Positions 12,865 to 20,658 are shown, numbered from the stretch's first letter. The stretch is DNA of 20,658 bases from an uncultured Arthrobacter sp. (GCA_937873245.1 CALMVY010000319.1:1-20658), one strand, 5' to 3'. The notes: generated by a model from the letters alone, not told the origin. Translations and numbers: made by a program.

Positions 12865-14391
12865 TTAGAAGAAGCCGAGCTTGTTCTCGTTGTAGCTGAC
12901 CAGGAGGTTCTTGGTCTGCTGGTAGTGGTCCAGCATCATCGAGTGGTTCTCGCGGCCGATGCCGGAGGACTTGTAGCCGCCGAACGCAGCGCCCGCGGGG
13001 TAGGCGTGGTAGTTGTTCACCCACACGCGGCCGGCCTGGATCTCGCGGCCGGCACGGTAGGCCACGTTGCCGTTGCGGGACCAGACGCCGGCGCCGAGGC
13101 CGTAGAGGGTGTCATTGGCGATGCCCATGGCGTCGTTGTAGTCGCTGAAACGGGTCACGGACACCACCGGGCCGAAAATTTCCTCCTGGAAGATCCGCAT
13201 CTTGTTGTGGCCTTCGAAGATGGTCGGCTGGACGTAGTAGCCGCCGGCCAGGTCTCCCGGCATCTCGGCGCGGCCGCCGCCGGTGAGCACCTTGGCGCCT
13301 TCCTGCTTCCCAATGTCGATGTAGGAGAGGATCTTTTCGAGCTGGTCGTTGGAGGCCTGGGCGCCGAGCTGGGTGTCGGTGTCCAGCGGGTTGCCCTGGA
13401 TGATTTTCTCCACGCGGGCCACGGCGTCGGCCATGAAGGAATCGTAGATGTCCTCCTGGATCAGGGCGCGGGAGGGGCAGGTGCACACTTCACCCTGGTT
13501 GAAGGCAAAGAGCGTGAAGCCTTCCTGCGCCTTGTCGTAGAACGCGTCGTCGGTGCTGTCTGCAACGTCGTTGAAGAAGATGTTGGGGCTCTTGCCGCCG
13601 AGTTCGAGCGTGACCGGGATCAGGTTCTGGCTGGCGTACTGGCTGATCAGACGGCCGGTGGAGGTCTCGCCGGTGAAGGCGATCTTGCGGATGCGGGGGC
13701 TGGAGGCCAGTGGCTTGCCGGCCTCGACGCCGAAGCCGTTGACCACGTTGAGGACGCCGGCCGGCAGCAGGTCGCCGATGAGTTCCATCAGGACCAGGAT
13801 CGAGGACGGGGTCTGCTCGGCCGGCTTCAGGACGACGGCGTTGCCGGCCGCGAGGGCCGGGGCGAGCTTCCAGACGGCCATCAGGATCGGGAAGTTCCAG
13901 GGAATGATCTGGCCGACGACGCCGAGCGGCTCGTGGTAGTGGTAGGCGGTGGTGTCGTCGTCGAGCTGTGACAGCCGTCCTTCCTGGGCGCGGACAGCGG
14001 ACGCGAAGTAGCGGAAGTGGTCGGAGGCGAGGGGAAGGTCCGCGTTGAGGGTTTCACGGATCGGCTTGCCGTTGTCCCAGGATTCGGCGACGGCGAGCAT
14101 CTCGAGGTTCTCGTCGATCCGGTCCGCGATCTTGTTCAGGATGGCTGCACGCTCGGCGACGGAGGTCTTGCCCCAGGACGGGGCAGCCTTGTGGGCGGCG
14201 TCCAGCGCCAGCTCAATATCCTCGGCGGTGCCTCGGGCGACCTCGCAGAAGACCTTGCCGGTAACGGGGGTGATGTTCTCGAAGTACTGGCCCTTGACCG
14301 GGGCGACCCACTCGCCGCCGATCCAGTTCTCGTAACGGTCCTTGAAGGTGACCTTCGAGCCCTCGGTACCGGGCTGTGCGTAGACAGTCAT
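12865..14391 (-). CDS. NAD(P)-dependent aldehyde dehydrogenase
   Basis: This 508-residue ALDH-superfamily enzyme oxidises an aldehyde to its acid in the cytoplasm. The IIPWNFPILMAVWKLAPALA segment, the nucleotide site FTGETSTGR, the base Glu263 (LELGGKSPN) and catalytic Cys303 (FNQGEVCTCPSRA) are intact, as is EEIFGPVVSVTRF. The E-V-C-T-C-P-S motif and the N-terminus (YENWIGGEWVAPVKGQYFENI, read in parts) are those of acetaldehyde/chloroacetaldehyde-type enzymes (AldA/ExaC/ThcA), so acetaldehyde or another short aldehyde is the likely substrate. The start is ATG 14391 with AGGAG 5 nt before it. It lies between an AcoR-like regulator and DUF779. Confidence 0.96.
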   Translation of the reverse strand: MTVYAQPGTEGSKVTFKDRYENWIGGEWVAPVKGQYFENITPVTGKVFCEVARGTAEDIELALDAAHKAAPSWGKTSVAERAAILNKIADRIDENLEMLAVAESWDNGKPIRETLNADLPLASDHFRYFASAVRAQEGRLSQLDDDTTAYHYHEPLGVVGQIIPWNFPILMAVWKLAPALAAGNAVVLKPAEQTPSSILVLMELIGDLLPAGVLNVVNGFGVEAGKPLASSPRIRKIAFTGETSTGRLISQYASQNLIPVTLELGGKSPNIFFNDVADSTDDAFYDKAQEGFTLFAFNQGEVCTCPSRALIQEDIYDSFMADAVARVEKIIQGNPLDTDTQLGAQASNDQLEKILSYIDIGKQEGAKVLTGGGRAEMPGDLAGGYYVQPTIFEGHNKMRIFQEEIFGPVVSVTRFSDYNDAMGIANDTLYGLGAGVWSRNGNVAYRAGREIQAGRVWVNNYHAYPAGAAFGGYKSSGIGRENHSMMLDHYQQTKNLLVSYNENKLGFF

Positions 14392-14451
14392 TGCAGCTCC
14401 TTTGCTGTACAAGATTGATGGCGGCCAGATGTCGGCGCCGCCGTTGCGTTC

Positions 14452-14506
14452 AGCCTAGGAGCCAGGAGGTTGCAGTCAGGTTGCAGCCGGAGTGACGCGG
14501 GTCACT
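14452..14506 (-). promoter_or_regulatory. Promoter and activator sites of the aldehyde dehydrogenase
   Basis: Reading toward the gene on the minus strand, there is a palindrome AGTGAC-N4-GTCACT (14506-14491), then two exact 8-nt direct repeats TGCAACCT 11 bp apart (14485-14478 and 14474-14467), and then TAGGCT (14457-14452) as a possible -10. A 61-nt leader follows. The repeats overlap where a -35 would sit and are on the same helix face, as expected for an activator that recruits polymerase. Confidence 0.6.
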
Positions 14507-14525
14507 TGGGGGGTGGAGGAGCGGA

Positions 14526-15908
14526 TCAGGTGCTGAGCTCGGCCTCGAGCCGTTCCAGATCGGCGACGAGGGCGGCCCGCTTGGGCGAACGCGGCGGCAG
14601 CAGCTTCAGTGCCGCGGTCCGGATCTCGACGTCGTCCCTCGCCTCGGGAAGCTCGGCATACCTCAGGAGCGACTCGGCGCTGCCGTCCGTCAGCACCGCC
14701 TCGCGGAGCCGGGAGGAGACCCGGTTTCGCAGTTCGGCGATGCCGGGGGCTTCGGAGCGGGGCAGGACGGCGCCGCGGTAGATCTCCAGGGCGATCCGGT
14801 GGGCGCCGCGCTGCAAGCAGTTCAGGACCTGCCCGGCGTCCGGCACCAGGTCCAGGGGCAGCCGGTAGGGGCGGGACTCCGGAACGGCACCCGGATTGAG
14901 CTGCTGGAGCACCTTGCGCAGGCGCACCATCTCGGCCCGCAGGGTCATGGTGGAAGCGTCGCCCGGGTAAAGAAGGTTGCAGAGTTCCTCGGCGTTGAGG
15001 CCCTCCGGGTGCGTGCTGAGCAGGGTCAGGATCTCGCTGTGCCGGGCGGAAAGCGCGACGGTTCGCCCGTCGATGCTGAGCAGCGCCTGGTCCCGGCCGA
15101 GGAGCTGGAGGCTGTTGCGGTAGAGGCTGTTGGCAGCCGGCCCGCGCGCCGCTTTCGGCGGGGCCGGGTTCCGGCGTCGGGCCGGCGAAGACTGGAGCGC
15201 GGCGGCGAGCTGCAGCCGTTCCACCCGCAGGTGCGCCTGGGCGGCGGCCACCGTGGCCTCCACCAGCGACAGGGTGTGCGGGGCCACAGCGGACTCGGTG
15301 CCGGTGATGTCCACTACGCCCAGGAGGGCGCCGGAATCCGGATCATGGAAAGGAACGGCGGTGCAGCTCCAGGGGTGGACGGAACGTTTGTAGTGTTCCG
15401 CACCGGAGATCTGGATGCCCCGCCCCAGGGCCAAGGCGGTTCCGGGGGCGCTGGTGCCCACGGTGGCTTCGGACCAGTCGGCCCCGGGAACGAACATCAT
15501 GCCTTCAGCCCGGCGCTGCATGGCGGCGTCGCCTTCGACCCAGAGGAGCCGGCCCACTTCATCGCCCACTGCCACCAGCATCCCGCTGTCGTGGCTGGGC
15601 AGGACCAGCAGCTTGTGGATGACCGGCATGATGGCCGCCAGCGGATGTTGCCGCCGGTACTCTTCGAGCTCTTCGCGGTCCATCGCCAGCGGGGCCTCGG
15701 GGTTGTCAGGATTGGCCTGCAGCTGTGCCGACCGCCGCCAGGACTCCTGGATCAGGCTGCTGAGACCCGGCAGGTGCAGGTCATCCGGAAGTCCCTGCCC
15801 CCGCGAGTCCAGCTGTTCATGGCCTGCACTGGCGTAGCGCTGGCGCAGCGCTGCGGGGACCCCGCCGGCTGGCGGGAGCAGCGCTGCCGGATGGATCGGA
15901 TTCCTCAT
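14526..15908 (-). CDS. AcoR-like GAF regulator with a winged-helix C-terminus
   Basis: This is a 460-residue regulator. The N-terminal SSLIQESWRRS motif (50-60) and a GAF-type sensor at about residues 95-235 (EATVGTSAPGTALALGRGIQ, GAEHYKRSVHPWSCTAVPF, LLGVVDITG) are as in the AcoR family, which senses acetoin or aldehydes. No AAA+ sigma-54 domain is present (no Walker A, no GAFTGA). Instead, residues about 268-355 (VALSARHSEILTLLSTHPEG, LRAEMVRLRKVLQQL) form an OmpR/SARP-like winged helix. The ATG at 15908 follows GGGAG; the open frame extends 15 codons further upstream without support. It sits 134 nt upstream of the aldehyde dehydrogenase on the same strand and very likely activates it. Confidence 0.9.
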   Translation of the reverse strand: MRNPIHPAALLPPAGGVPAALRQRYASAGHEQLDSRGQGLPDDLHLPGLSSLIQESWRRSAQLQANPDNPEAPLAMDREELEEYRRQHPLAAIMPVIHKLLVLPSHDSGMLVAVGDEVGRLLWVEGDAAMQRRAEGMMFVPGADWSEATVGTSAPGTALALGRGIQISGAEHYKRSVHPWSCTAVPFHDPDSGALLGVVDITGTESAVAPHTLSLVEATVAAAQAHLRVERLQLAAALQSSPARRRNPAPPKAARGPAANSLYRNSLQLLGRDQALLSIDGRTVALSARHSEILTLLSTHPEGLNAEELCNLLYPGDASTMTLRAEMVRLRKVLQQLNPGAVPESRPYRLPLDLVPDAGQVLNCLQRGAHRIALEIYRGAVLPRSEAPGIAELRNRVSSRLREAVLTDGSAESLLRYAELPEARDDVEIRTAALKLLPPRSPKRAALVADLERLEAELST

Positions 15909-16101
15909 TGAACTCCCACCGGACAGGCACGACGGCGTGCCGGGGGCAGCCATGTCCGGTCAAGTGTACGGGGCGTTCCGGCCGCCCGCCAGAGCCCGCC
16001 TCCCGCGCACGGAGTCCGCGCCGAATTCAGACAGGCGCTACGTGGATCCGCGTGGCGGCTGTCCGTTTCCGCAGCGGATTCCGCGGCGGGCGGGCGGGCG
16101 C

Positions 16102-17550
16102 CTAGTCGCGGGAGATCTCCACCATGTCCTGGCGGGGAACCACCTTGATGCGTTCCCGCACAATGCCGTTGGCGCCGGCGGAAGCGGACCACTCCGCGCC
16201 GAGGGCCAGTTCGTGGGCGTCGAGCTTGTTCCAGCCTTCCCACGTGGTGTACTCGATCCCACGCTCGTCGAGGAGGTCGATGATCGCCTGCGGGTCCGGG
16301 TTCTGCGCCGGGGGGAGGCTGAGCCGGTCCTCGAGCAGGAAGCCGATGGTCTCCAGGGCATCGCCCTTGGTGTGGCCGATCAGTCCCACGGGACCGCGCT
16401 TGATCCACCCGGTTGCGTAGATGCCCGGGACGGGATTGCCGTCGGCGTCCAGTACACGGCCGCCCTCGTTGGGGATCACGCCGCGGCGGGAGTCGTATTC
16501 CAGTTCGTCCAGCGGCGAGCCGTGGTAGCCGATCGCCCGGTAGACGGCCTGGACCGGGTAGTCCAGGAACTCCCCCGTGCCCTTGACGTTGCCGGTCCCG
16601 TCCAGCTGCATGCGCTCAAACTTGATGCCGGTGACCTTTCCGGGGTGATCGGCGTCGTCGTGTATTTCAACGGGGCTGTGCAGGAAGTGCAGGTGCAGCC
16701 GGCGGGAGGACGGCTCCTCGGCCTCGGCGTGCTCCTCGACGAGCCAGTTCGTCAGGGTGTTGACCATGGTGCGGATCTGGTTGTTGCTGCGGATGGCCTC
16801 GTCGGAGGCCTCGTCAAACTCGAAGTCCTCCGGATAGAGGACGATGTCGACGTCCCGGGCGTGGGAAAGTTCACGCAGCTCCAGCGGCGTGAACTTGACC
16901 TGGGCGGGGCCGCGGCGGCCAAAGACGTGCACGTCTGTGACCGGGGAGTTCTTCAGTGCCTGATAGACGTTGTCCGGGATTTCCGTGACCAGCAGATCGT
17001 CGGCGTGCTTGACCAGCATGCGGGCCACGTCGAGGGCCACGTTGCCGTTGCCGATCACCGCGATCTCCTTCGCTTCCAGCGGCCAGTCGCGGGGCACGTC
17101 CGGGTGTCCGTCGTACCAGGACACGAAATCGGCCCCGCCGAAGGACCCCTGGAGTCCGACGCCGGGAATGTCCAGTTCCGCGTCGTTGATGGCGCCGGTG
17201 GAGAAGATCACGGCATCGTAGAAGGCGCGGAAATCGTGCAGGGTCAGGTCGCGGCCGTAGGTGACGTTGCCGAGGAAGCGGATGTCTCCGCGGTCCAGGA
17301 CTTTGTGCAGCGCGTTGACGATCCCCTTGATGCGCGGGTGGTCCGGGGCGACGCCGTAGCGGATCAGGCCGTACGGGGCCGGGTACGCCTCGAAGAGGTC
17401 GATGCTGACCTCGAAGTCGCCGTCCTTGACCTCATTGGACTTGGTCAGGATGTCCGCGGCGTAGACGCCGGCCGGTCCGGCGCCGACAATCGCAACGCGG
17501 AGGGGACGTTTGGACGTACTTTTAGGCGAAGTTTCGGCCGAGTTGGACAC
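16102..17550 (-). CDS. fprA: Ferredoxin/flavodoxin-NADP(+) reductase, FprA type
   Basis: This 482-residue flavoprotein shuttles electrons between NADPH and ferredoxin. The FAD motif VGAGPAGVYAA (22-32), the EAYPAPYGLIRYGVAPDHP stretch, the NADP-binding GNGNVALDVARML (167-179), HVFGRRGPAQVKFTPLELRE, and the C-terminal WIKRGPVGLIGHTKGDALET are those of adrenodoxin-reductase-like FprA in mycobacteria and relatives. The start is GTG 17550 with AGAAGGG upstream. The frame extends 16 codons further upstream without support. A TAGAAT at 17613-17608 on the minus strand is a good -10 for it. It is divergent from the RarD transporter. No ferredoxin gene is in the window, so its partner is encoded elsewhere. 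Confidence 0.96.
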   Translation of the reverse strand: MSNSAETSPKSTSKRPLRVAIVGAGPAGVYAADILTKSNEVKDGDFEVSIDLFEAYPAPYGLIRYGVAPDHPRIKGIVNALHKVLDRGDIRFLGNVTYGRDLTLHDFRAFYDAVIFSTGAINDAELDIPGVGLQGSFGGADFVSWYDGHPDVPRDWPLEAKEIAVIGNGNVALDVARMLVKHADDLLVTEIPDNVYQALKNSPVTDVHVFGRRGPAQVKFTPLELRELSHARDVDIVLYPEDFEFDEASDEAIRSNNQIRTMVNTLTNWLVEEHAEAEEPSSRRLHLHFLHSPVEIHDDADHPGKVTGIKFERMQLDGTGNVKGTGEFLDYPVQAVYRAIGYHGSPLDELEYDSRRGVIPNEGGRVLDADGNPVPGIYATGWIKRGPVGLIGHTKGDALETIGFLLEDRLSLPPAQNPDPQAIIDLLDERGIEYTTWEGWNKLDAHELALGAEWSASAGANGIVRERIKVVPRQDMVEISRD

Positions 17551-17607
17551 CGGGAGCCCTTCTGAGTCTTGGCGGCTGCGCCAGTTCAAGCAGCGCACAA
17601 TCCCCCT

Positions 17608-17613
17608 ATTCTA
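17608..17613 (-). promoter_or_regulatory. -10 box TAGAAT of fprA
   Basis: TAGAAT read on the minus strand matches the consensus in five of six places and lies 58 nt upstream of the GTG start. A plus-strand TATTCT overlaps it (17607-17612), so divergent promoters may overlap here. No strong -35 is seen. Confidence 0.45.
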
Positions 17614-17735
17614 AATGTCCGCACTAAGTTGTGGACGCCCAGGTGACCGACGCCGCAGGGAACCGCGCTCCGGCGCCGCGTGCCTCTGAGGCCAAAGGCA
17701 GGAATAGGCGCCCTGCGGGTGGTGTTATTGATCTT

Positions 17736-18761
17736 GTGCCTACCCCCGACGGATCCCCCTCCCCCGCCACGCTGACCTCCCCGGGCGCAGCGTCGCCCGG
17801 CAGAAGCTCGTCGAAGCGTCCGCCGGCCGCCCTCAAGGCCGTGGATACGGACACAACTGCGGGCATCATCTTCGGGATCGGAGCGTACGGGCTGTGGGGG
17901 CTGATGCCCCTGTACTTCTTCCTGCTGCAACCGGCCGGCGCGGTCGAAATCGTGGCCAACCGGGTGCTCTGGTCGCTCATTTTCTGCGTCCTGCTGATCA
18001 CTATCACCCGCTCCTGGCGGGTTCTGGGGGCCGCGTTCCGGAACCGCACGGTCATCTTTCCGCTGATCATTGCCGCGGTCCTGATCGCCGTGAACTGGCT
18101 GACCTATGTCTACGGCGTGACCACCGGCCAGGCGGTGGAAGCCTCCCTGGGCTACTTCATCAACCCCCTCGTCTCGGTCCTGCTGGGCGTGGTGGTGCTG
18201 AAGGAGAAACTGCGGCCGCTGCAGTGGGCCGCCGTTGGAATCGGCTTCATTGCCGTGGGTGTGCTGACGGTTTCCTACGGCAAACTCCCGTGGATCGCCT
18301 TGACGCTTGCGCTGAGCTTCGGCCTCTACGGATTCGTCAAGAAGCGCGTCGGCCCGCGCGCTGATGCGATCACCAGCCTCACGGTCGAGACGATCGTGCT
18401 GGCGCCGGTGGCCGGCGCCACGATGATCGTCCTGGCGCTGACGGGCGCCGCGACGCTGGCCACCAACGGGGCCGCGCACTTCTGGCTGCTCGCGGCCTCC
18501 GGCGTCATCACCGCCGTGCCGCTGCTGTTCTTCGGAGCCTCGGCCCGGCGGCTGCCGATGACAACGATCGGCCTGCTGCAGTACTTTGCCCCCGTGCTGC
18601 AGTTCATCGTGGCGCTGGCCGTGTTCCACGAGCCCATGACGGCGGACCGCTGGATCGGTTTCGGCGTCGTCTGGCTGGCGCTGCTGGTCCTCACCGTAGA
18701 CATGCTGCGGACCGCGAGGAAGAACTCCGTCACGCGTAAACTGGCCCGCGCAGCCGCCTGA
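17736..18761 (+). CDS. rarD: RarD/EamA-family transporter
   Basis: This is a membrane protein with ten predicted helices in two EamA repeats. GIIFGIGAYGLWGLMPLYFF in TM1, EIVANRVLWSLIF in TM2, LIAVNWLTYVYGVTTGQAVEA in TM4 (read in parts), the ASLGYFINPLVSVLLGVVVL segment and LLQYFAPVLQFIVALAVFHE near the end are diagnostic of RarD (chloramphenicol-sensitive protein family). The transported metabolite is unknown. The frame is open from GTG 17631, but the first 35 codons use rare codons and look intergenic, so I take GTG 17736 (341 residues). Neither start has a clear ribosome site, and GTG 17841 is a further option. Confidence 0.9.
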   Translation: MPTPDGSPSPATLTSPGAASPGRSSSKRPPAALKAVDTDTTAGIIFGIGAYGLWGLMPLYFFLLQPAGAVEIVANRVLWSLIFCVLLITITRSWRVLGAAFRNRTVIFPLIIAAVLIAVNWLTYVYGVTTGQAVEASLGYFINPLVSVLLGVVVLKEKLRPLQWAAVGIGFIAVGVLTVSYGKLPWIALTLALSFGLYGFVKKRVGPRADAITSLTVETIVLAPVAGATMIVLALTGAATLATNGAAHFWLLAASGVITAVPLLFFGASARRLPMTTIGLLQYFAPVLQFIVALAVFHEPMTADRWIGFGVVWLALLVLTVDMLRTARKNSVTRKLARAAA

Positions 18762-18777
18762 GACCGGCTCAGGCGGC
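18753..18777. terminator. Hairpin spanning the rarD stop codon
   Basis: GCCGCCTGAG (18753-18762, containing the stop) pairs perfectly with CTCAGGCGGC (18768-18777) around a 5-nt loop. There is no T tract, so it may attenuate or end transcription between the convergent genes, or simply protect the 3' end. Confidence 0.5.
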
Positions 18778-18797
18778 CGCGCCGACCGGACCTGCTG

Positions 18798-19022
18798 TCA
18801 GTCCTCGGGGCTGGTGTCGACCCTTTGGTAATCGCGCGGGACCACCACCATGGGCACCGGCAGGGCCAGGAGCACTTTGTGGGCCGTGCTGCCGATGAAC
18901 AGTTTGTTCTTTTCCGCGAGCCGCGAGGAGCCCACGATCATGATCTCGCCCTCGTCCCACTCGAGGTCGTCGATCGCTTCCTCAATGGTGCGCCCGTGGG
19001 CGACTTCAACGCTGACCTGGTG
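18798..19022 (-). pseudogene. Universal stress protein, C-terminal fragment
   Basis: The last 74 codons are clearly UspA-like: VSVEVAHGRTIEEAIDDLEW, then GEIMIVGSSR and KLFIGSTAHKVLLALPVPMV, with the G-x2-x9-G(S/T) phosphate-binding pattern and VPMVVVPRDYQ end. Upstream of about 19022 the frame stays open, but only as the antisense of a glycerate kinase gene; the N-terminal half of the Usp domain (the ATP-binding VAVDGS strand) is absent. No start codon with a ribosome site serves the fragment. It is the mirror image of the kinase truncation, and both break at the same place. Intact members are about 140-300 residues. Confidence 0.8.
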
Positions 19023-20180
19023 CCCGGCCGGGAGCCGGTGGGCGGACTGCTGGTGGTCCCCGAGCCGTCCGCCGCGCCCCACCCCGCACTGGCCGTCGCG
19101 GTCGGCGATCACCCGCAACCGGGCACGGGCTCCCTCGGGGCGGCCGATGCCCTCGGGCTGGCCGTCCAGCAGGTGCGCCCCGACCACGAAGTCTGGGTGC
19201 TGCTTTCCGGCGGCACCACCAGCCTGATCGGCGCGCCGACCGCGGGCATCACCCCCGGCGACCTCACGACCCTCTACCGGCTCCTGCTCGGCTCCGGCCT
19301 CGATATCACCGCCATGAACCGGATCCGCAAGCGCTTTGCCCGCTGGGCCGGGGGCCGCCTGGCGGCGGCGCTCCACCCGGCGCACGTGAAAAATTTCACA
19401 ATCTCGGACGTAATCGGGGACGACTTGGGGTCCATCGGTTCGGGTCCCTGCGTTCCGGATGCGTCCAGCGCGGCGGAGGTGAGAGAAGCCCTGGGCTCCG
19501 CCGGATTGTGGGATCAGCTTCCTGCGCCGCTGCGGCAACACCTCGCAGCGGTCATGCGTGGGGAACTCCCCGAGACTCCCAAGCCGGATGCTCCGGCCTT
19601 TGCCACCAGCCGCACCACCCTCTTTGCCAGCAACCATTTGGCGCTGGAGGCGGCGGGCCGCCGGGCCGAGGCTCGGGGATTCGAAGCCCGGTTACTCGAT
19701 GCCGCCCTGGCCGGTGAGGCGGCCGATGTGGGGCGCCGCCTCGGGGCGGGCATGCTGGCTTATGATGCCACAAATGTCGCGGGAGCGCAAGTCGGACGGG
19801 TGAATAAAGATACGGTTTTGGTCTGGGGCGGGGAGACCACCGTGACCCTGTCCCCCGATGCCGGACTGGGCGGCCGGTCGCAGGAACTGGCCCTCGCCGC
19901 CGCCGGCGCGCTGGTCACTGCGGAGCCCGCCCGGCGCCCCGCCATCACCCTCCTGGCGGCGGGGACCGACGGCCGCGACGGGCCCACCGACGCCGCCGGA
20001 GGATTCGCCGACGGCGGCACATGGTCCCGGATCCGGGCCGCGGGCCGGGACCCGGCGGCGGACCTGGCCCGCCACGCCAGCAATGCCGCGCTTGCCGCAG
20101 CCGGCGACCTGTTCCAGACGGGGATGACCGGCACCAACGTGATGGACCTGGTGCTGGGCTTTCTTCCTCGGACCGGCTAG
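19020..20180 (+). pseudogene. Glycerate 2-kinase (MOFRL type), 5'-truncated
   Basis: From about 19023 the frame matches DUF4147/MOFRL glycerate 2-kinases: GGLLVVPEPSAAPHPALAVA, VGDHPQPGTGS, WVLLSGGTTSLIGAPTAGI, the FTISDVIGDDLGSIGSGPCV segment, VLVWGGETTVTL, GLGGRSQELALAAA and LLAAGTDGRDGPTDAAGGF. The DUF4147 N-terminus (roughly 70 residues, including the start) is missing, and the frame continues upstream only as the antisense of the Usp fragment. An in-frame GTG at 19020 has no ribosome site. Intact family members phosphorylate glycerate to 2-phosphoglycerate. This copy is probably inactive unless the break is an assembly fault. Two domains remain otherwise complete to the stop. Confidence 0.8.
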
Positions 20181-20191
20181 GTCCCGCGGCA

Positions 20192-20232
20192 CCCGCCCTC
20201 CCACCGCGTATTCCCGGGAGTGCGTGGGCGGG
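20192..20232. terminator. GC-rich hairpin between convergent genes
   Basis: CCCGCCC (20192-20198) pairs with GGGCGGG (20226-20232), and an inner TCCCGGGA palindrome adds a second fold. There is no T tract. It lies in the 60-nt gap between the kinase fragment and the LytR_C gene, so a terminator role is likely but weakly supported. Confidence 0.45.
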
Positions 20233-20240
20233 CCGCTACC

Positions 20241-20658
20241 TCACGGGCGCTCCGCCAGGTCCGGCTGGAAGTCCGGCCCCAGGAGGACGGTGACGTCCAC
20301 TCGCCGCAGGGTATCCGTGGCGACCTCGATCCGGCCCACCCCCAGGGCGCCGCGCACCCGCTCGGCCGCGTCGCGCGTGCCCCGCCGTAGGATCACGCGG
20401 GTGCTGTCCACCCGTTCGCCCACCGCATTGCCGAAGAGCACCACATCCATCCCCTGGCGACGCAGGTGCCGCGCCCCGAGACGGGCGAGACCGGTGCGGC
20501 CGCTGCCGTTCAGCACTTCAACCTGGAGCGCGTGATCGCTGGAGGAAGGAATGGCGAAGGCGTGACCCTCGACCTGGTCGCGGCGCAGGGCGCCTGCCAG
20601 GAAGACCAGCCCGACAATGGCCAGGAGGACGCCGCCGGCGATCAGCCCGCGGCGCGCG
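20241..20658 (-). CDS. LytR C-terminal domain membrane protein, 5' end off window
   Basis: About 138 residues are visible, open to the window edge. A basic start RRG leads into one membrane helix (LIAGGVLLAIVGLVFLAGAL), then a short linker and a LytR_C domain beginning VEVLNGSGRTGLARLGARHL and continuing GMDVVLFGNAVGERVDSTRV to the stop. There is no LCP catalytic domain in the visible part, and the TM-plus-LytR_C layout fits the small stand-alone actinobacterial proteins thought to sit on the outer face of the membrane in the cell-wall zone. Its partner is unknown. The start is upstream of the window, so the full length cannot be given. Confidence 0.85.
   Translation of the reverse strand, partial: ARRGLIAGGVLLAIVGLVFLAGALRRDQVEGHAFAIPSSSDHALQVEVLNGSGRTGLARLGARHLRRQGMDVVLFGNAVGERVDSTRVILRRGTRDAAERVRGALGVGRIEVATDTLRRVDVTVLLGPDFQPDLAERP

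Noticed and set aside
10747..13971. Long plus-strand open frames over the permease and aldehyde dehydrogenase
   Set aside because: Both are antisense shadows of well-supported minus-strand genes.
15937..17565. 542-codon plus-strand frame over fprA
   Set aside because: It is Val/Asp/Gly-rich with no motifs, and the opposite strand has complete FAD and NADP sites.
18798..19637. A continuous 279-codon minus-strand frame
   Set aside because: The portion above 19022 is antisense to the kinase and has no family resemblance. Only the last 74 codons are Usp.
18825..20180. A continuous 451-codon plus-strand frame starting at TTG 18825
   Set aside because: Its first 65 codons are the antisense of the Usp fragment and have no ribosome site. 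Only the part from about 19020 resembles a protein family.
1..20658. CRISPR arrays, toxin-antitoxin pairs, phage or transposon genes, defence systems
   Set aside because: No spaced repeat series, no recombinase or transposase motifs and no short overlapping toxin-like pairs were seen on either strand.

Overview
The window looks like chromosomal DNA from a high-GC actinobacterium, most likely the Arthrobacter/Pseudarthrobacter group (Micrococcaceae). This is judged from very strong G/C bias at third codon positions, frequent GTG starts, start codons preceded directly by a -10 box, and the gene families present (DUF6325, FprA, LytR_C, RarD). No database search was possible, so genus-level placement is inference. 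I see no CRISPR array, transposase, integrase, phage gene or rRNA.

Layout. 1-1154: the 3' end of an SRPBCC/AHSA1-like gene converges, across a strong hairpin, on a two-gene minus-strand unit (DUF6325 protein, then a SHOCT-domain protein). 1155-1485 holds hairpins and no convincing gene. 1486-2395: an alpha/beta hydrolase preceded by a small gene that appears frameshifted and whose stop overlaps the hydrolase start. 2584-3069: a small TPR protein. 3301-3430: tRNA-Tyr and its terminator. 3592-4541: a small membrane or secreted Ala-rich protein divergent from a YajQ-family gene. 4671-6863: HtpX protease and an MFS exporter, both minus. A guanine-quadruplex motif lies just past the htpX stop. 6960-8990: a Fur/PerR-family repressor with a perfect operator palindrome on its promoter, followed 25 nt later by a monofunctional catalase. 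This is a self-contained peroxide-response operon. 9127-10439: a DUF2461 gene convergent with a TetR regulator. 10512-12195: a nested palindrome and an APC amino-acid permease. 12369-15908: a minus-strand aldehyde-oxidation locus in the order GAF/winged-helix regulator, NAD(P) aldehyde dehydrogenase, DUF779 protein. 16102-18761: ferredoxin-NADP reductase FprA divergent from a RarD/EamA transporter. 18798-20180: two head-to-head gene remnants, a universal stress protein and a MOFRL-type glycerate 2-kinase, each missing its 5' part at the same point. 20241-20658: the C-terminal part of a membrane-anchored LytR_C protein running off the window.

Most of this is ordinary core or accessory actinobacterial content. 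The items most worth a second look are the shared 5' truncation at about 19020, the frameshifted gene coupled to the hydrolase, four genes with the exact geometry TANNNT-N6-start (likely leaderless mRNAs), the quadruplex after htpX, the 66-nt nested palindrome after the permease, and the DUF779/aldehyde dehydrogenase locus with an AcoR-like regulator that lacks its AAA+ domain. I did not find a clear undescribed multi-gene system.
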